DNA of 64,000 nucleotides from Lunularia cruciata. Lineage: Eukaryota > Streptophyta > Marchantiopsida > Lunulariales > Lunulariaceae. The notes beneath the pieces were generated by a model. The model ran no database searches and was not told the origin of the DNA. It saw only the letters and a program-made list of their open reading frames with translations. Within the stretch, counting starts at the first letter, position 1; each line of letters starts with the position of its first letter. Below, piece by piece: positions 46,463 to 58,758 of the stretch. Made by a program: the position numbers and the translations under genes. The stretch covers positions 22,102,744 through 22,166,743 of the forward strand of contig OX419759.1 of NCBI GenBank assembly GCA_948567375.1. The letters are read 5' to 3'.

Positions 46463-48905
46463 CTACCTCTTGTATAGCTTGTTATCTTCCCACAATTGCT
46501 TGAATGTAACATTGGCATTTGTGGCTACCAGATCTGCTACAATATCATATTGGGGAACTCCTCCCAATTTGACCATCTTCACCTTCGGCTCTGGGTCCGA
46601 AGTTTCTCCATGTTCCCTCTTGACTTCGGGACGCTTCAAAATGGTGACGGGCTTGCTGATGGCCTTAACCCGAGGTTCCTCGGGTTGGCCCACCTCGGCT
46701 TGGATCAGACCCTTTGCTTTGGATTGGATGTCTGCCGGAAAAACTGGAGACTTCGTCTTCGTCTCCTCTTCCAAACTCAGTTCCCGAGCCCTAAGTAGTG
46801 CCTCCTTTAGTTCTTTCTGCAAGGCTTTAGCTTTGGCTTTTGCGAGGATCTTTTCCTCCTTGGCAGAAAGAATTGCCTTTGGGCGCAGTCTCTTTGCCTT
46901 TATGGAAGACGACAAGGTCATACTCAGTTCTTTGGGATCACGCTTCTTCTTGCTGGAGCGTGTCTCAACTTTCAAAATTTCAAGGTCTGGCCATTCTCCT
47001 TTCGAGGTCGGACTCCCTTCTTGAGGTCTTTCTTCCTCAAAAGTGATGCAATTTACATTAGTATCCCCCTTTGGCTGAAGTGTTGCACGCTAAGCGGAGG
47101 TCTGTACATACTTTACATGCGGCTTTGGGTTTGGTGGGTGAGGACATTAGTTGCATGTATGCCCCAATCCTTTACAATTTCTGCACAAGGGAACATACCC
47201 AATTTGCCTTCTTGGCTTGGGATAGTTTGGAGACCAATGCCCCATCGAGCCACAATTATAATAGGCTCTAGGTGCAACATTCTAAGGGCAATTTTGGTTG
47301 CTCATTGGTGGTCTTCGTGAAGGAGCATTAGAGTTATACTCCCTTGGCCCAAACCTCGGACCTTAGTATGATGTGCTCGCTTGAGGCTGTACTTCTTGCG
47401 TTTGGTACACAGCCTCTTTGTCCTCATCTTGGTTCCATCCCGGAACCCAATCAATTTGTTGCACCGGAAATGCATTATGAGTATTGCATTTTGTGTTTGT
47501 GTGGCCTGATTTGCCACATGCGGTGCACCATACATTCGATCTCCCAAATGCTGGGGCCTTCCTTCTATCTTTGGCTCCAATCATCTGGATCTTGAAATCC
47601 AAAAACTCCTTGATGAGGGCATCCAGCTTGGTATCCGCTTTATTTACACTCTTTGCTGGAAGAGTCACTGATTTCTTGCCTCCACGTCTTTTGACTTGTC
47701 TTGGCTTTGATTCTTCTTCAGATTTCAAAGAAGAGCTCAAAGACATGGAGGATTTGTCTGAAGAAGGGGATGTACTGCACAAAGCTCTCCTTCTGGGCTA
47801 CTTGCCTTTCTTCTCTCAATTTCTCCGGTTACCGGCAGAGTGAGAGTAGGCCGCTTCGTAACGAGCGACATGTTTGAGTACTTTGTCCAGGGAAGTTACA
47901 TTCCTCTCCCTTGCAAAGATTTGTATTTCTGGTGAAAGTCCCTCAAGGAACCAGGTAATAGCTTGGGCATTAGAGTAACCCACCACCCCCAATTGCTTGG
48001 GAACTCAGTTCAATAGGGCCATGAACCGCTCAGAGAACCGTAGTCTCTCAACTTCTCCTTCTTGCCTCGGTCGAAATCATTCAGGGCCGCAAAGACACTC
48101 GTGTTGTAATCAACCTCCCAGAATTGTTCCAGGAAGTTGTTTCTCAAGTCTGCCCAATCCGCTGGTACAAACCCCTTCTAGGTCACATGGGTGTACCAGC
48201 TCCGAGCTTTCTTTTGGAGCAAACTTGGGAAAATTCTCAGTCGATCCACCAAGTCATGCTCCTTGTTAGCAAAGGAGATAACTTCAAATTCTTTGATGAA
48301 TTCATCAGGGTCTTTGTCTTGTTTTGTCCCCTTGTACTTTTGATAGGCGTGTCGAGTGACAGGCAACAAAGTCATTGTTCAATGCATTGGGATCGGCTGA
48401 GGTAATGCTGAACTTGACAAAACTGAAGGATTGGCTAGTATTGACGTTGTGTTGTCAGCCCAAGGGTTCCAATTTGTCAAATTCAAGGTGGGGTCTTCTT
48501 TGACAATTTCTGTTATGAAGGTGTTGACTTCAACCCGAGTGGAAGATTCAGGATCAACACCTTTGATTGGTTCTTCAAAATTCCTTCGGGACAACCAAGG
48601 AATCATTCGTAGAAGATGTTAATACTTGTCTTCAGTAAGTGTTCGTGTTGTCTTTTCTCAAACAAAGTTCTTCAAGGACACAACTTCCTTTACAGCTCTA
48701 GGGGAAGTCGGTGTACTAGGCCGCAATGCATATGTTTGCACACTTGATTCTTTCTTCTTCTTGGACGAAGAAGGAGATGCGAAGTAGCCTTGCCAACCGC
48801 CTTCGTGTTTCTTGTGGTCAAGTTCTCGTAGGGCTTCTTGCACTTTGTGAAGGAGTTGAAAATCCAACGCCTCTTGTTCAGTTTTGTCAACAATGGATGG
48901 GACAT
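46463..48905 (-). pseudogene. E4 gag (broken)
   Basis: The frame starts around 48905-48867 (LLHKVQEALRELDHKKHEGG). Capsid text lies at 48178-48375 (DPDEFIKEFEVISFANKEHD, LQKKARSWYTHVT). A CCHC zinc knuckle at 47363-47782 reads CTACGKSGHTNTKC with exact CX2CX4HX4C spacing. A Lys/Glu-rich linker at 46463-46975 (LSAKEEKILAKAKAKALQKE) leads to the protease. Pieces lie in at least two frames with stops between them. Confidence 0.85.
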
Positions 48906-49043
48906 TTAGACGTTTGTCTTCTTCATGCTAAAGTGCTCGTCTTCAAGCTCTCTCTTCCTATTGTTCTCTCGATGCAAACATTCATATTGCGTTGATACCC
49001 AATTTCAAATTTGGCTTCATATTCTTCCACTTCTGAGATTTGT

Positions 49044-49062
49044 ATCCCCAGTAGCAACGCCA
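49044..49062 (-). other. E4 primer binding site, tRNA-Asp-like
   Basis: Minus strand TGGCGTTGCTACTGGGGAT, seven bases after the end of the 5' LTR at 49070. It differs from the plant tRNA-Asp-type site (TGGCGCCGTTGCCGGGGAT) at five positions, all transitions. This primer is typical of Athila and some Tat elements. Confidence 0.75.
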
Positions 49063-49869
49063 AAAATCATGTGACAACTCGGCAAATATCACTTTTGTGG
49101 TAATCGGGTAAGTAAAGTTTGTTCCCGCAAAGATACAAGTCAGAATTGGTCAACTACAAAGCAAAGTAACAATTTCAGTTCTTCTTGGTTGTGTCTTTAA
49201 TCTCTCAGGTAGAAACCACACCCAGAAGAGAGTAACAAGCATTGATTCGCAGTCTTGTCACGAATTAACACTCTTTAATCACAACTCCATCAAATCTTTC
49301 CAAACAATCTTGATTGTGGTGATTCACGCTCTCCCAAAAATGGCACTTCATTGCAAAACAACTTTGTCTCAGAATTGTGTTCCACCCCCCACTGAAGGCA
49401 CAACTTCCTTGATCAAAATTGCTTCACATCAACTTTGCACTACACTCATAAATGCAAAATACTACCAACACTACAATTCCTCTCAGATCTATCAAGGCAT
49501 TGCTTCGATTGCACTTCACTCATGATCAAACACACAAAATGAAGATCAAGGTTGTGGAATCCAACATCCAACAAGCACACTAACTTGCACTTCAAATTTC
49601 TTCAAACACTCACAAACACAAGTACAACATTGATACTCAGAATCAAGCTCAAGCGACAAGCACTGCTTCACAACACTTTGCTTTATCTATTTTCAGAAAT
49701 TATGAGCACTAAACAACATGATACTGCGAATGCCACTCTTAAGTAGTGAACAAATCGTTCTAACAACTATATAGTTCTACAGTTCTACAACAACTCTAAC
49801 TTCTAACTTGCAGATCCGAAATGACAATGCACCTCTTCATATCTGCCTCTTCAAATCTCAAAATTGTTA

Positions 49870-52317
49870 CTAATCCGATCCGATGTCTACTTTGTCATCG
49901 GCTTTCAAACCCAAACCCGAAGTAACTTTACTTCCTATCATTTTTTCCTCAGGTTTAGTATCTTCTACCTCATCTACCAAATCCAGCAATTCTCTTTCCT
50001 GATCTAAAATTGCACTAGTGGATAATCTATCTAACTCCTCATCTCTCGACCCACTCTTCTCCAATGTCTCCATCGGTAATTCCGAAGACATTTGCACTCC
50101 TATGTTATCTACTTTGGGTTTTGCTCTAACATCTTTCCGAAGCTTTTCTATCTTGATTTTCACTAAGTCTAATCTAATCGCAATATTATCTTCTACCTCT
50201 AAGATCTTTCTATCTACACAAGTTCTAAGACTAATTAACAAGGCATTCATATCTGTATCCTTCACTTGTCTTTGCCTTGTCTCTTGCACCAACAACTTCA
50301 ACTTGTGCAGCCTCGTCTCCTCAATCCAAATGTTGGCCTCTGTACTTAACATTGCATTCATTTGGAGGACTATCTCCTTCAATGGCTCCAATCTTGTCTT
50401 CCTCTCACTTTCACGATCTGCAAGCCAATCCTCTTGGTACATTGCCAACTCCGCCTCAAACTCGGCTTTCACCGACTCCTTCTCCTTCTCCTTCTCGACA
50501 ACCTTCTCCTCCTGATTACAAAGTAACTCTCATAATTGGTCTTCTTCTCTGTATCGTGCCGCCAACTCTCATTGCTAGAGTTGCTTCTTCTCCTCAAAAC
50601 TTTCCATCACCCTATCGAGCTCCTGATCCTTTGCAGCTACTCTTGCCATAGCATGGATCACCTCAACTCTTGAATCAGCAAACTATTGCTTCAAGATCTC
50701 ATACTCTGCTACTTGTCTCTCCCTTGCTATGTCACTCTTCTTCACAAGATCCTCTTGATAACTTACTTCTCTCTTCAGGTCTTCAATTTCCTGACTTCTC
50801 ACCACTACCTCCGCTTGTAGCACTTCCCTTTCCTCCGCACCTTGGGTTAGACTCTTTTTCAACTCCGAGTTCTCTTCTTCTAACCTCGCTAATACTTGCA
50901 ATATAGTCTTCACCTCTGGACATGTCGACTGCATCTCCTTCTTCTTGTGCTCCAACTTCACCAACAATGGGCACACAATCTCCCACAAGTACTCCACTCC
51001 ATCATTGGCAACTACTTCATCCCGCAGAGTAATTTCCCTTCTCTTTTCTTGTTCTCCCGATACTCGCCTTCTTTGCTGCAGTCGTCGTATCGGAATTGAC
51101 GCCTCACTTCCCGAGCTTTCACTTACTTTGTCGTTTGCCTTACTCAACCCCACTTCACACTTCGCCTTACGTCTCAAGCAAACTCCTCTCTGCACTACAA
51201 TCTTCTTCTCTTCGGGCATAGTTACTTTGTCTTCCAATTGTGTATTATCTTCGGCTTCTATTTCTGCTTGCACTTCTTCTTTGTATTCTTTAGCCGCTGG
51301 TGCCAATGTCATTTCTCCCCTGTCATCGCTATTGCTACTCGTATCTCCACTCTGCAATGTTAGCTAAGGCTCCTCCTCATGTTCCGAGATTTCAGTCTTG
51401 AGCTCGGCATCTCCTTTTGAGTCTTCATCCTCCGACTTGATTACCACCATACCTCGCTTCGGGTTGCCTCTCCATGTCTTCCAAGGTTTCTTCATGTCTT
51501 TGGCGTCACCTTGCTGACTCCTCTTCTTTGTATTTGGGGTACTGGTTGCGACCTCCACGTTCTTCCTTGTCTTTGTGTAGTAGTTGTCGGTGCTCTTGAT
51601 CTGCAAGATGTATTGCTGCTCCTCAACGTTGACCTCTTTTCACAAGTCAGGATGGAAGTGCGACACCATCCGAGTTCACTTTGCCGAGTTCAACAAATTG
51701 AGCCCAAGGTAGAAGTGTGCTGCAAACGGCACAATGTAGTGTGGAGGCAACTTATCCCGCAAATTCCACACCATCTGCCTCGTTCTCCCGTGGAAACACC
51801 TTGCCCAATTGATCGGTTCTCCTGCAAAAAGCTTGTGAAAGAACACCGCTTGGTGTTTCATCATAAGTGGTTCTCTCCGTCTTCAAGATAGCCATTAGTG
51901 CACTCACGATCCCTCTCTTCACAGGGTCTTTGTAGCTCTCAACCTTGTACCCATTCTTTGTCCACTTTGACGAGAAGGCATCTCTTACCTCTTGGGTCTC
52001 TTGAGCTATCTCTCCCTTTCCCAAGAACATGGCCCCCTGCTCCGAGCCTGCTTCTTTCCTGAGTACGAGTCTCCAATCCGACTCTGTCGAGCGAGCCGGA
52101 TTTCCTCTCTTCCCTTCTTCCTCGGGTCCATCAAGACACTTGCTCTTGATGATTTCTATCATGAATCCTGGAAAGCTTACATTCCAGTTCCATGCCAGAA
52201 ATGTGATCCAAAGTCGGCTCAAGACTTCGATAATAGCTATTACATCTAACCTCCAAATTGCATGATTTCTCACTGCAAATTCAAAGTTCTCAACGGCAAA
52301 GGAAAATTACTCGACAT
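49870..52317 (-). pseudogene. LTR-encoded coiled-coil protein, copy in the 5' LTR
   Basis: This is the second copy of the frame at 39335-41871. From about 51860 down to 49870 one frame is kept for ~2 kb, broken only by single stop codons (near 51676, 51361, 50681). A 2-base loss near 51862 shifts the upstream part, and a ~120-140-base loss just after the start (near 52285) removes part of the N-terminus. Blocks: EEEGKRGNPARSTESDWRLV, AVFFHKLFAGEPINWARCFH, LRDKLPPHYIVPFAAHFYLG, an acidic linker, then coiled coil (50683-51357: LARLEEENSELKKSLTQGAE; 49870-50472: LHKLKLLVQETRQRQ). It ends DIGSD-stop. It is separated from gag by the LTR end and primer site. Function unknown. Confidence 0.85.
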
Positions 52318-52334
52318 TTTGTCATTGCGAGTTT

Positions 52335-52344
52335 GATTTTTATA
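52335..52344 (-). promoter_or_regulatory. TATA box ahead of the LTR frame (5' LTR)
   Basis: The minus strand reads TATAAAAATC, 17 bases upstream of the ATG at 52317 and about 390 bases into the LTR. If transcription starts ~30 bases downstream, the start would fall on or just past that ATG. The next in-frame Met or a slightly upstream start would then matter. Confidence 0.6.
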
Positions 52345-52730
52345 GAGTTGCGCTTCTTCTTCTTTGTTCACTTTGAGTTTCTACCAAGAAATCACACCTC
52401 CTGCATGCACCTGTCACTGTCAATTAACCTTCGCGTGTATGGGCCGCCGGTTTTTGAACAGTCCCTTCTTGAATTTCTCGCCCGACGAAAGGTTGTTAGA
52501 CTGTCTTCGCCTCGGGTTGAGCTCCTCCCTGATACGAAGACAATTTACTTCAGGTTTTATGCTGATAGGGCATTTCCGAGTACTTCGCCTTATGACCCAA
52601 AGTCACTTTACTTTGGGTTTCATTTCGAAGACTCTTTTCTTCACCTTCTTTGGCCATACAGGCGCAATCCGACTTTCTTTACACTTCTTCTCCTTAATTT
52701 TGAAAAAAAAAAAAAAATGTGGGCACCACA

Positions 52731-52735
52731 AAAAC
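52731..52735. repeat. Target site duplication of E4 (right)
   Basis: AAAAC, identical to 38538-38542. Confidence 0.93.
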
Positions 52736-54170
52736 TTTGATTGTAAACATTAACACTCCAGTGTCCTAGCAAACTAAGTTTGGTCCTACAAATGTCATGA
52801 CAATGTACAATCTTTGGGTCCAATTGTTTTTGAGTCTGAAGGTAGTTTGTACTTGACTTCTTTGCCTCCAACCACCCTTAAGATGGGGCCCTTTGGCATT
52901 CTTCCTTTAGAATGCCTTTGGCTTTGTACTCACTCCCTTTATATCATTGCATGTATAGACACAACTTTGAAGGAAACTCAACTAAGAGGTTTCCTTCCCA
53001 AAAGAAGCAAGTATCCTACCATACATTGTAAAAGAATTATAGAAAACAAGAAAACAACTTTTGGAAAAATATGTACATATTTTTTAAGCATTCTTTAAGA
53101 TAAAAATTGCTAAATTTGACACCAATTTCCTTCAACAACACCTCAAAATTGAGTTTGGTTGAGGTGGATATTTAGAAAGTTAAAAGAGGAGTGCTTTCTA
53201 AAAGCAAATAACTATTCAAGAGGAAAGTTGGCTTAAAATCAAGCACAAACTTAATAGATGTTTGACTTAATCAAATAGTATGTATTGTGCATCTACCTAT
53301 TTAGTGGTAATCTTGTAATGTTCATTATATGTATTACAAAAGCTCATACTTGGTAGTTTATACACTTAGTACTACATTTTTAGTAAAAAGTATTAAGTTA
53401 ATGTACTTAATACTACTCAATACAAACTCTATTTGGTTTCAAGTAGAGCTTCTATGCTCAAGCTCAATAGATTTAAGTATACACATTGCTTGTTTCATAT
53501 TTTTTATTATATAGTAAACAAGATTAGTTTGCTTTAGATTGTTTATCACTCAACATGAGAGATTCAATCATGACTTGGGATAGACTTCCTTCAAAATATA
53601 GGTTCTTCACTTGGTCATGGTTATATTTGATTCCAATTGGTTATCTCTTGATATGAGAAATTTTATTTTGACTTGCAGCAATTTTTTTTTATATAATCTA
53701 GGATCTTCAAATGCTTAACATATCACATAATGATCCATCTATTCATCTATTGAATCTCAATACTCCCCTATTGGATATTATATCTAGATTATAGTTAGGA
53801 CCTAATATAGGTCTGACTTATGATTAGATTGATGGTTAATTCATCAATACTTCCTCTAGCATCTATCTTACATCCCTAAGATCAACTCTTAAAAATTTCT
53901 AAGGTGTAACTTAGGTTTTATGTCACCATCTCCTCTATATATTATTTTTGTACTTTTACAAACTCCTTTTGATCTTGTAGAATTATACTTCAACTAAATT
54001 CAATTTAAAGGGGTTTGCCACGGGTGTTGGAGGTAAAATTTATGCTTGTTGAAAAAATTAAATTTATTTCTTCTTAATGAAATATTACCTTTTATGAAAA
54101 AAAGGATGTTAAGATATAGACACATTTTGTTTTGGCTTACCAAGCATTCCTTATTTTGGCTCATATCTTA
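52736..54170. other. AT-rich intergenic stretch
   Basis: No gene, LTR or repeat of this window was recognised. Open frames are short with no domain. Confidence 0.5.
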
Positions 54171-54525
54171 TGTAAGAGATCAAGATTGAGGAGAGAAGTA
54201 GGAGAGTGGATATTCACATTGGGACACTTGAATATGGGAAAACTCCAAATGCCTAGCATGAGCTTTGGCTTTGGTATTTATAGGTAGCATACAAGGCCCT
54301 TGAGAAGCTTCCTTCTAGAAGCCGCCTACTTGGCATGCAAGCTAAGCTAGTTAGAAGCTTCTATAAGCTTCTTTCTAGAAGCTACCTGCTTGGGGTGCAA
54401 GTTAAGCTAGTCGAGAAGTTTCCCAAGAAGCTTTCTAGATGTTTCTAGAATATTTTGGGTTAATTTGGTTTATTCTTTACTTTGTTAGCCTTACTAACTA
54501 TGTCGCTGAACTCCATATTGTTACA
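54171..54525 (-). mobile_element. Solo LTR of the E2/E5 family
   Basis: A 355-bp single LTR with perfect 5-bp flanking duplication TCTTA (54166-54170 and 54526-54530). On the minus strand it starts TGTAACAATATGG and contains TATAAATA and GAAGCTTC motifs as in E2. No internal region is present, as expected after LTR-LTR recombination. It is shorter than the E2 LTR (412 bp) through internal loss in the GAAGCTTC-rich part. Confidence 0.93.
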
Positions 54526-57500
54526 TCTTATGTGTGATCGAATTGCTTAATATCTTTTAGATCTTGATCTTGCATCAGTTCATTCTAACATTGAAGACAT
54601 GTTTCCTTGACGTTTAACTTTAGGAAACATGTCTTTAATGTTAGAACACTTAGGAGAGTGTGTCAACGTGTTAAAACTTTAAAAGAACTTTGTCATAACT
54701 CCCTATTTGTAGAATCTAAATTAGTGTTCTTTGTCTTGTTAAAAAAGTCTTTGTGAGAGTCTTCTAGATCAATCCTTGGATACCCAATTAGTTGTTAATC
54801 TTATTACAAGCTTACTTATGAGATTCATTTAAGCTTTGGCTCATGGCATGTTTGTGCTATTTATTTTTTAGTAGAAAGCATAGAAAGAAGCAATGAAAAG
54901 ACAATCTAAGTCCATAAATTTCTTGGTGCTTGTGTATCTTGTGGTATGAAGATGATTTATCAAAAATGAAGCAAATATACTAGTGTCTATTTGGCAAGTA
55001 GTTGTAAAAAATTTAAAACATATCAACTTGGAATTAAAAGAAACATTAGCTAGGCAATAATATCTTTTTTTTAATCTCTTCCTTGTATTCTAGAAAAGGT
55101 TCTTTGAATTTGTCTATGTATTTTATTTTGGTTTATTATTATTGTCACAAAATTCATAAAATTTAAAGTTGCTTTCTCTTAGATGCCAAAAAGGTTAGTG
55201 CTTAGATTCCAAACATTGAGGAATTGAGGCATATTCAAATATGTAATGGGTGGCAGATCAATCATAAGTACTCCAAGGGATACACTATGTAAAGCAAATT
55301 GTGCATATAATAATGCAAATAATGTAAAAGATTGTGAAGGAAGTGTCATAGATAGTTAACCTTTTAATACTCAATTAGTTCCCAAAACAAGTGTGCATTG
55401 TACTTAACACTTGATCTTAGATTGCATGATTCTAAGTTTGCAGTGATGTTAGTACTTGATTGTTTTATGCTTTTGGTTTGCAAAAATAAGGTTTAAAGGT
55501 CAAGATAGTAAGAAGTAGTATAATTTTATAACATATGATTTTCTTAAATCATAACTTTGATATATTTAAGGTCCTAAAATTTGACATATATCTAATTAAA
55601 AATTATCATATAGCAATCAAAAGCCATGATAGGTTGAGAATTTAGGTTTTATCTAGAAGAAATTCAATTAGATAAATGGGCTATAATCATCATAACTTAT
55701 GGTAGATTGAGAGGTGTAGGTCTTATCTAGATGGAACTTTTTATAGTTGGACCTCTAGGTGTGAGTTTTATCACATAAAGATCCTTGATTATTAAGGAGA
55801 AATTTGGCAAAGATGATAATTGAGCTATTCATTATGAGTTTTACTTTATAAGGACCCCTGATTATCAAGGAAATTTATCTCTAATCATGATTTTTTTTCT
55901 TGAGTGACCAAGAAATCAATATAGATTGATAATAAAATTAGTGTTTATCAAGATTGATGGGTAATTGTACTCAAGAAGAGGACAAATAAGTATTAATGAA
56001 AATTAAATATAACAATATAAGTAATATTGTTTGATAGAATAAAAAATAAAATTAATCATGTACCAAATGCAAGCTTTTATGTATATATAAATATCATCTT
56101 TGAACATGAGCCAGTAAAGTACCATAAATATGGTTTATTAAAATATGAGAATTAGCTACTAGTCACATGTAAGTTCAAGTAATTAGTGTGTGAACTAGAA
56201 TATCCATGTAAATGAGACTTGATATGCTATAAGTTGAGTGGTATCAAATATAGGAAACACTCTATGGTATATTTACATAAAGAAAATAGCTTTGCTTTTG
56301 ATATTTGAAACTTGGGATTCCAATTCACAAGTTACTTAAATTTAAATTCAGTTAAAATTAATAATGGGAAAATCATTTTCAAATTCTAGACTAACAAAGA
56401 TGGTCCACATGTGAAGACTTTTATAACAAGCTAAACCAAATATACTACCTTAGTTTGATTTATTTTAAGCTTTATAACATACCTTTTTATTCTGGTAAAT
56501 TAAATAAAACTATGTGTGCTAAATATAACAAATGATATCTCAATCTCATGATAAATGGATCAATTTTAAGATTGGATAATGCTAGTTTAGTTGTTGTTTT
56601 ATTCACATCTCTTGATAATTTAGATGATGTGACTTATTATGGAGAAAATAAATAATTGATCTAGATTGCACTTTATATCAAGTTTTTAGATAAGAATAAA
56701 CTTTGTAGTTAGTCATTAGAAGATAGAGGTTTTTGAAATTGAAAAGAATAAAACGAAAAAGTAGATTCATTTAAATTTAAATGTCATAATTACATGAATT
56801 TTTATTACATATCCAAAAAAATTTATAAATAAAACACAACATTATAATACAATGATTTATCAGAGCTCCAAGAGTTATGGATTTTGCTCAACTAGATTTG
56901 GATACAAAAAAGTTATTGCATTCATTATTTAATTGTCATTACAAGAATTTTGAATAAAAATAGATAGCAAATTTGCACCTTTTTGATTGATTTTCTCCTT
57001 TTCTTTCTATTTGTGTAAAACTAGATGATAAATTAGCATTTTCTTGAAGGTCCTTTCACTTTTGTTTGCATAAGCTCAAAGTGTTGTATTGGTATGTTGA
57101 GGTTAACAATTGCATTGAAGAAAGTTTATTGAACTCAAAATAGCTCAAGCAAAGGGAGTCATGGAGTCTATTTTTAATAAAATATATGAGAGAAAGGAGT
57201 AACCAACTTGTCAAAATCTATAAGAAGAGTGATCAAAATATTTTAATTGCTTGCAAGAAGGAACTATTAGTTTGTCAAAATAGCTATAGTAAGGAATGAT
57301 TATTTTTTCAAAAAACTCATGAAATATAAGAATGATCAAATTATTACTTTTAGTAAAAGCTTTCAAGCAATCCTTAACATGGTATCTTCTATTCCTATTT
57401 CTCATGTTCTTGGTAATATTTTTATTCCCATACTCATTTTTCTATTCCAAAGTCTACACCAAATCAAGCTTCCAAATATGATCATTTAAGCAAATGGTAA

Positions 57501-58758
57501 TAAGGAGTATGAAGGTTATTTATGAATTTTATCATATCATTGTACTCAAAATTTGGATTCTTTCCAAGAGCCAGAGCGTTCTAACTAAGTTAGTGAGTGC
57601 ATTTCACAACAATCTTGGAAAAACATGGTCTTTTCAATACATAGCCACCTATTTAGTGAGCATGGGATGGGGTTTCTAAGGACTATATACAAACTCAAAC
57701 TCTAAAAGACATTTTCTTTTCATGTAAGCTCCCATATAAATACTAAGTGATGGAGAAAAAATTTACAAGAGGAGCTAGAGCCTTCTAACCAAATTAATGA
57801 GGATTCTTTCAAAACACTTCTGAAAATTCATAGATTTTTCAATACGTACCCACATATTCAGTAAGCATGAGATGGGGTTTCTAAAGACTTTATGCAAAAA
57901 CAAACTCTAAAAGAATTTTCCTTTTCATGTAAAATCCTATAGAAATATTAAGGGATGGAGAAAACAATTCACAAGAGAAAGACTCTAACAAGGTGATCAA
58001 CAAAAGAATATTAGTGTCTATGGGAATTGATGAGGAGAAAGTGAATATTATATGGTGTTATGACAAAGAAGTGCGCATTTTATGGTCTAACATTGAAGAT
58101 GGGAAGATTACTGAAATAACAATGTTAAAAATAAGCTTGTTTTATTGAGTACTTGATTTTCAAGATCTAGCATCTAAAATTGTAGTTCTTAAAGATAAGA
58201 ACAACAAGAAAGTCAAGCATTTAAATGAAGTATTGATTTAGAAAACAATTTGTGCTAGCTTCTTCAAGTGGAGAAAACTTCTTCTTATTTATACTCTTGA
58301 TAATTATGAATTTAGAAGAACTCTAAGGGTAAAAGAGGTACCAAAGAGGACTAAATTTCAATCTTAGATGAGCATCAATATTGTTTCTTTCCTTACCAAC
58401 ATTACAATTCATTCAAAATTTTCTCTTTATGGAATCTCAAGAACATTGAAGTTAAGACAATTCAAGCAAATAAGTTATTATAACTAGGAAAACTGAAAAG
58501 GAAAATATACATGAGAGAGATTGCATGGGTAGAAAAGAATAAAACCAAGATAAAAAGATGATCTCTATAAAGAAAAAAGTTGAATCAAAATGCATATATT
58601 TGTTAATATTTAATTTAGCCGAGGTCATAAAGGAGAGTAAAGGAGAGTATACCATAATGGTAGTGCTTTCTCAATTAAATTGATAAATAAATAACCCAAA
58701 ATTCCCAATATCAAATTTTATATAATCATAAATTATTATAGATGTAGTCATGAATACT
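54526..58758. other. AT-rich intergenic stretch with a tandem duplication
   Basis: No gene or domain was recognised over 4.2 kb. 57571-57774 and 57775-~57980 are a two-copy tandem repeat with a 204-base period; shared text includes GATGGGGTTTCTAA and AACTCTAAAAGA. Confidence 0.5.
57571..57980. repeat. Two-copy tandem repeat, 204-bp period
   Basis: CAGAGCGTTCTAAC at 57572 corresponds to TAGAGCCTTCTAAC at 57776. GAGCATGGGATGGGGTTTCTAA and the following text recur at the same offset. By eye similarity is roughly 80-85%. Confidence 0.85.

Larger units (their letters stand above)
38543..52730 (-). mobile_element. E4: complete 14.2-kb Athila/Tat-like element with coding ~3.7-kb LTRs
   Basis: Two long direct repeats (38543-42283 and 49070-52730) bound a 6.8-kb interior and are flanked by a perfect 5-bp duplication AAAAC. 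On the minus strand LTRs begin TGTGGTGCCCAC and end TTGTCACA. The interior carries a primer site resembling the tRNA-Asp type, gag, protease, RT with RNase H, integrase and a purine tract. RT text EVFIDDFCVFG and the lack of a chromodomain are typical of the Athila/Tat branch. Both LTRs contain an additional ~850-codon frame in the sense of gag-pol. In a ~175-base stretch compared by eye the LTRs differ at about 8 positions, so insertion is not very recent. The integrase is split by a solo LTR (43122-43807). Confidence 0.95.
49070..52730 (-). repeat. E4 5' LTR (3661 bp)
   Basis: Plus-strand edges are TGTGACAACTCGG (left) and GGGCACCACA (right); the AAAAC duplication follows at 52731. It contains the TATA box at 52335-52344 and the reading frame at 49870-52317. 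The last 800 bases before the primer site are noncoding. Confidence 0.95.

Noticed and set aside
52702-52717. A-run that could be a SINE or LINE poly(A) tail
   Set aside because: It is inside the edge of the E4 LTR and present at the same place in the other LTR (42253-42270).
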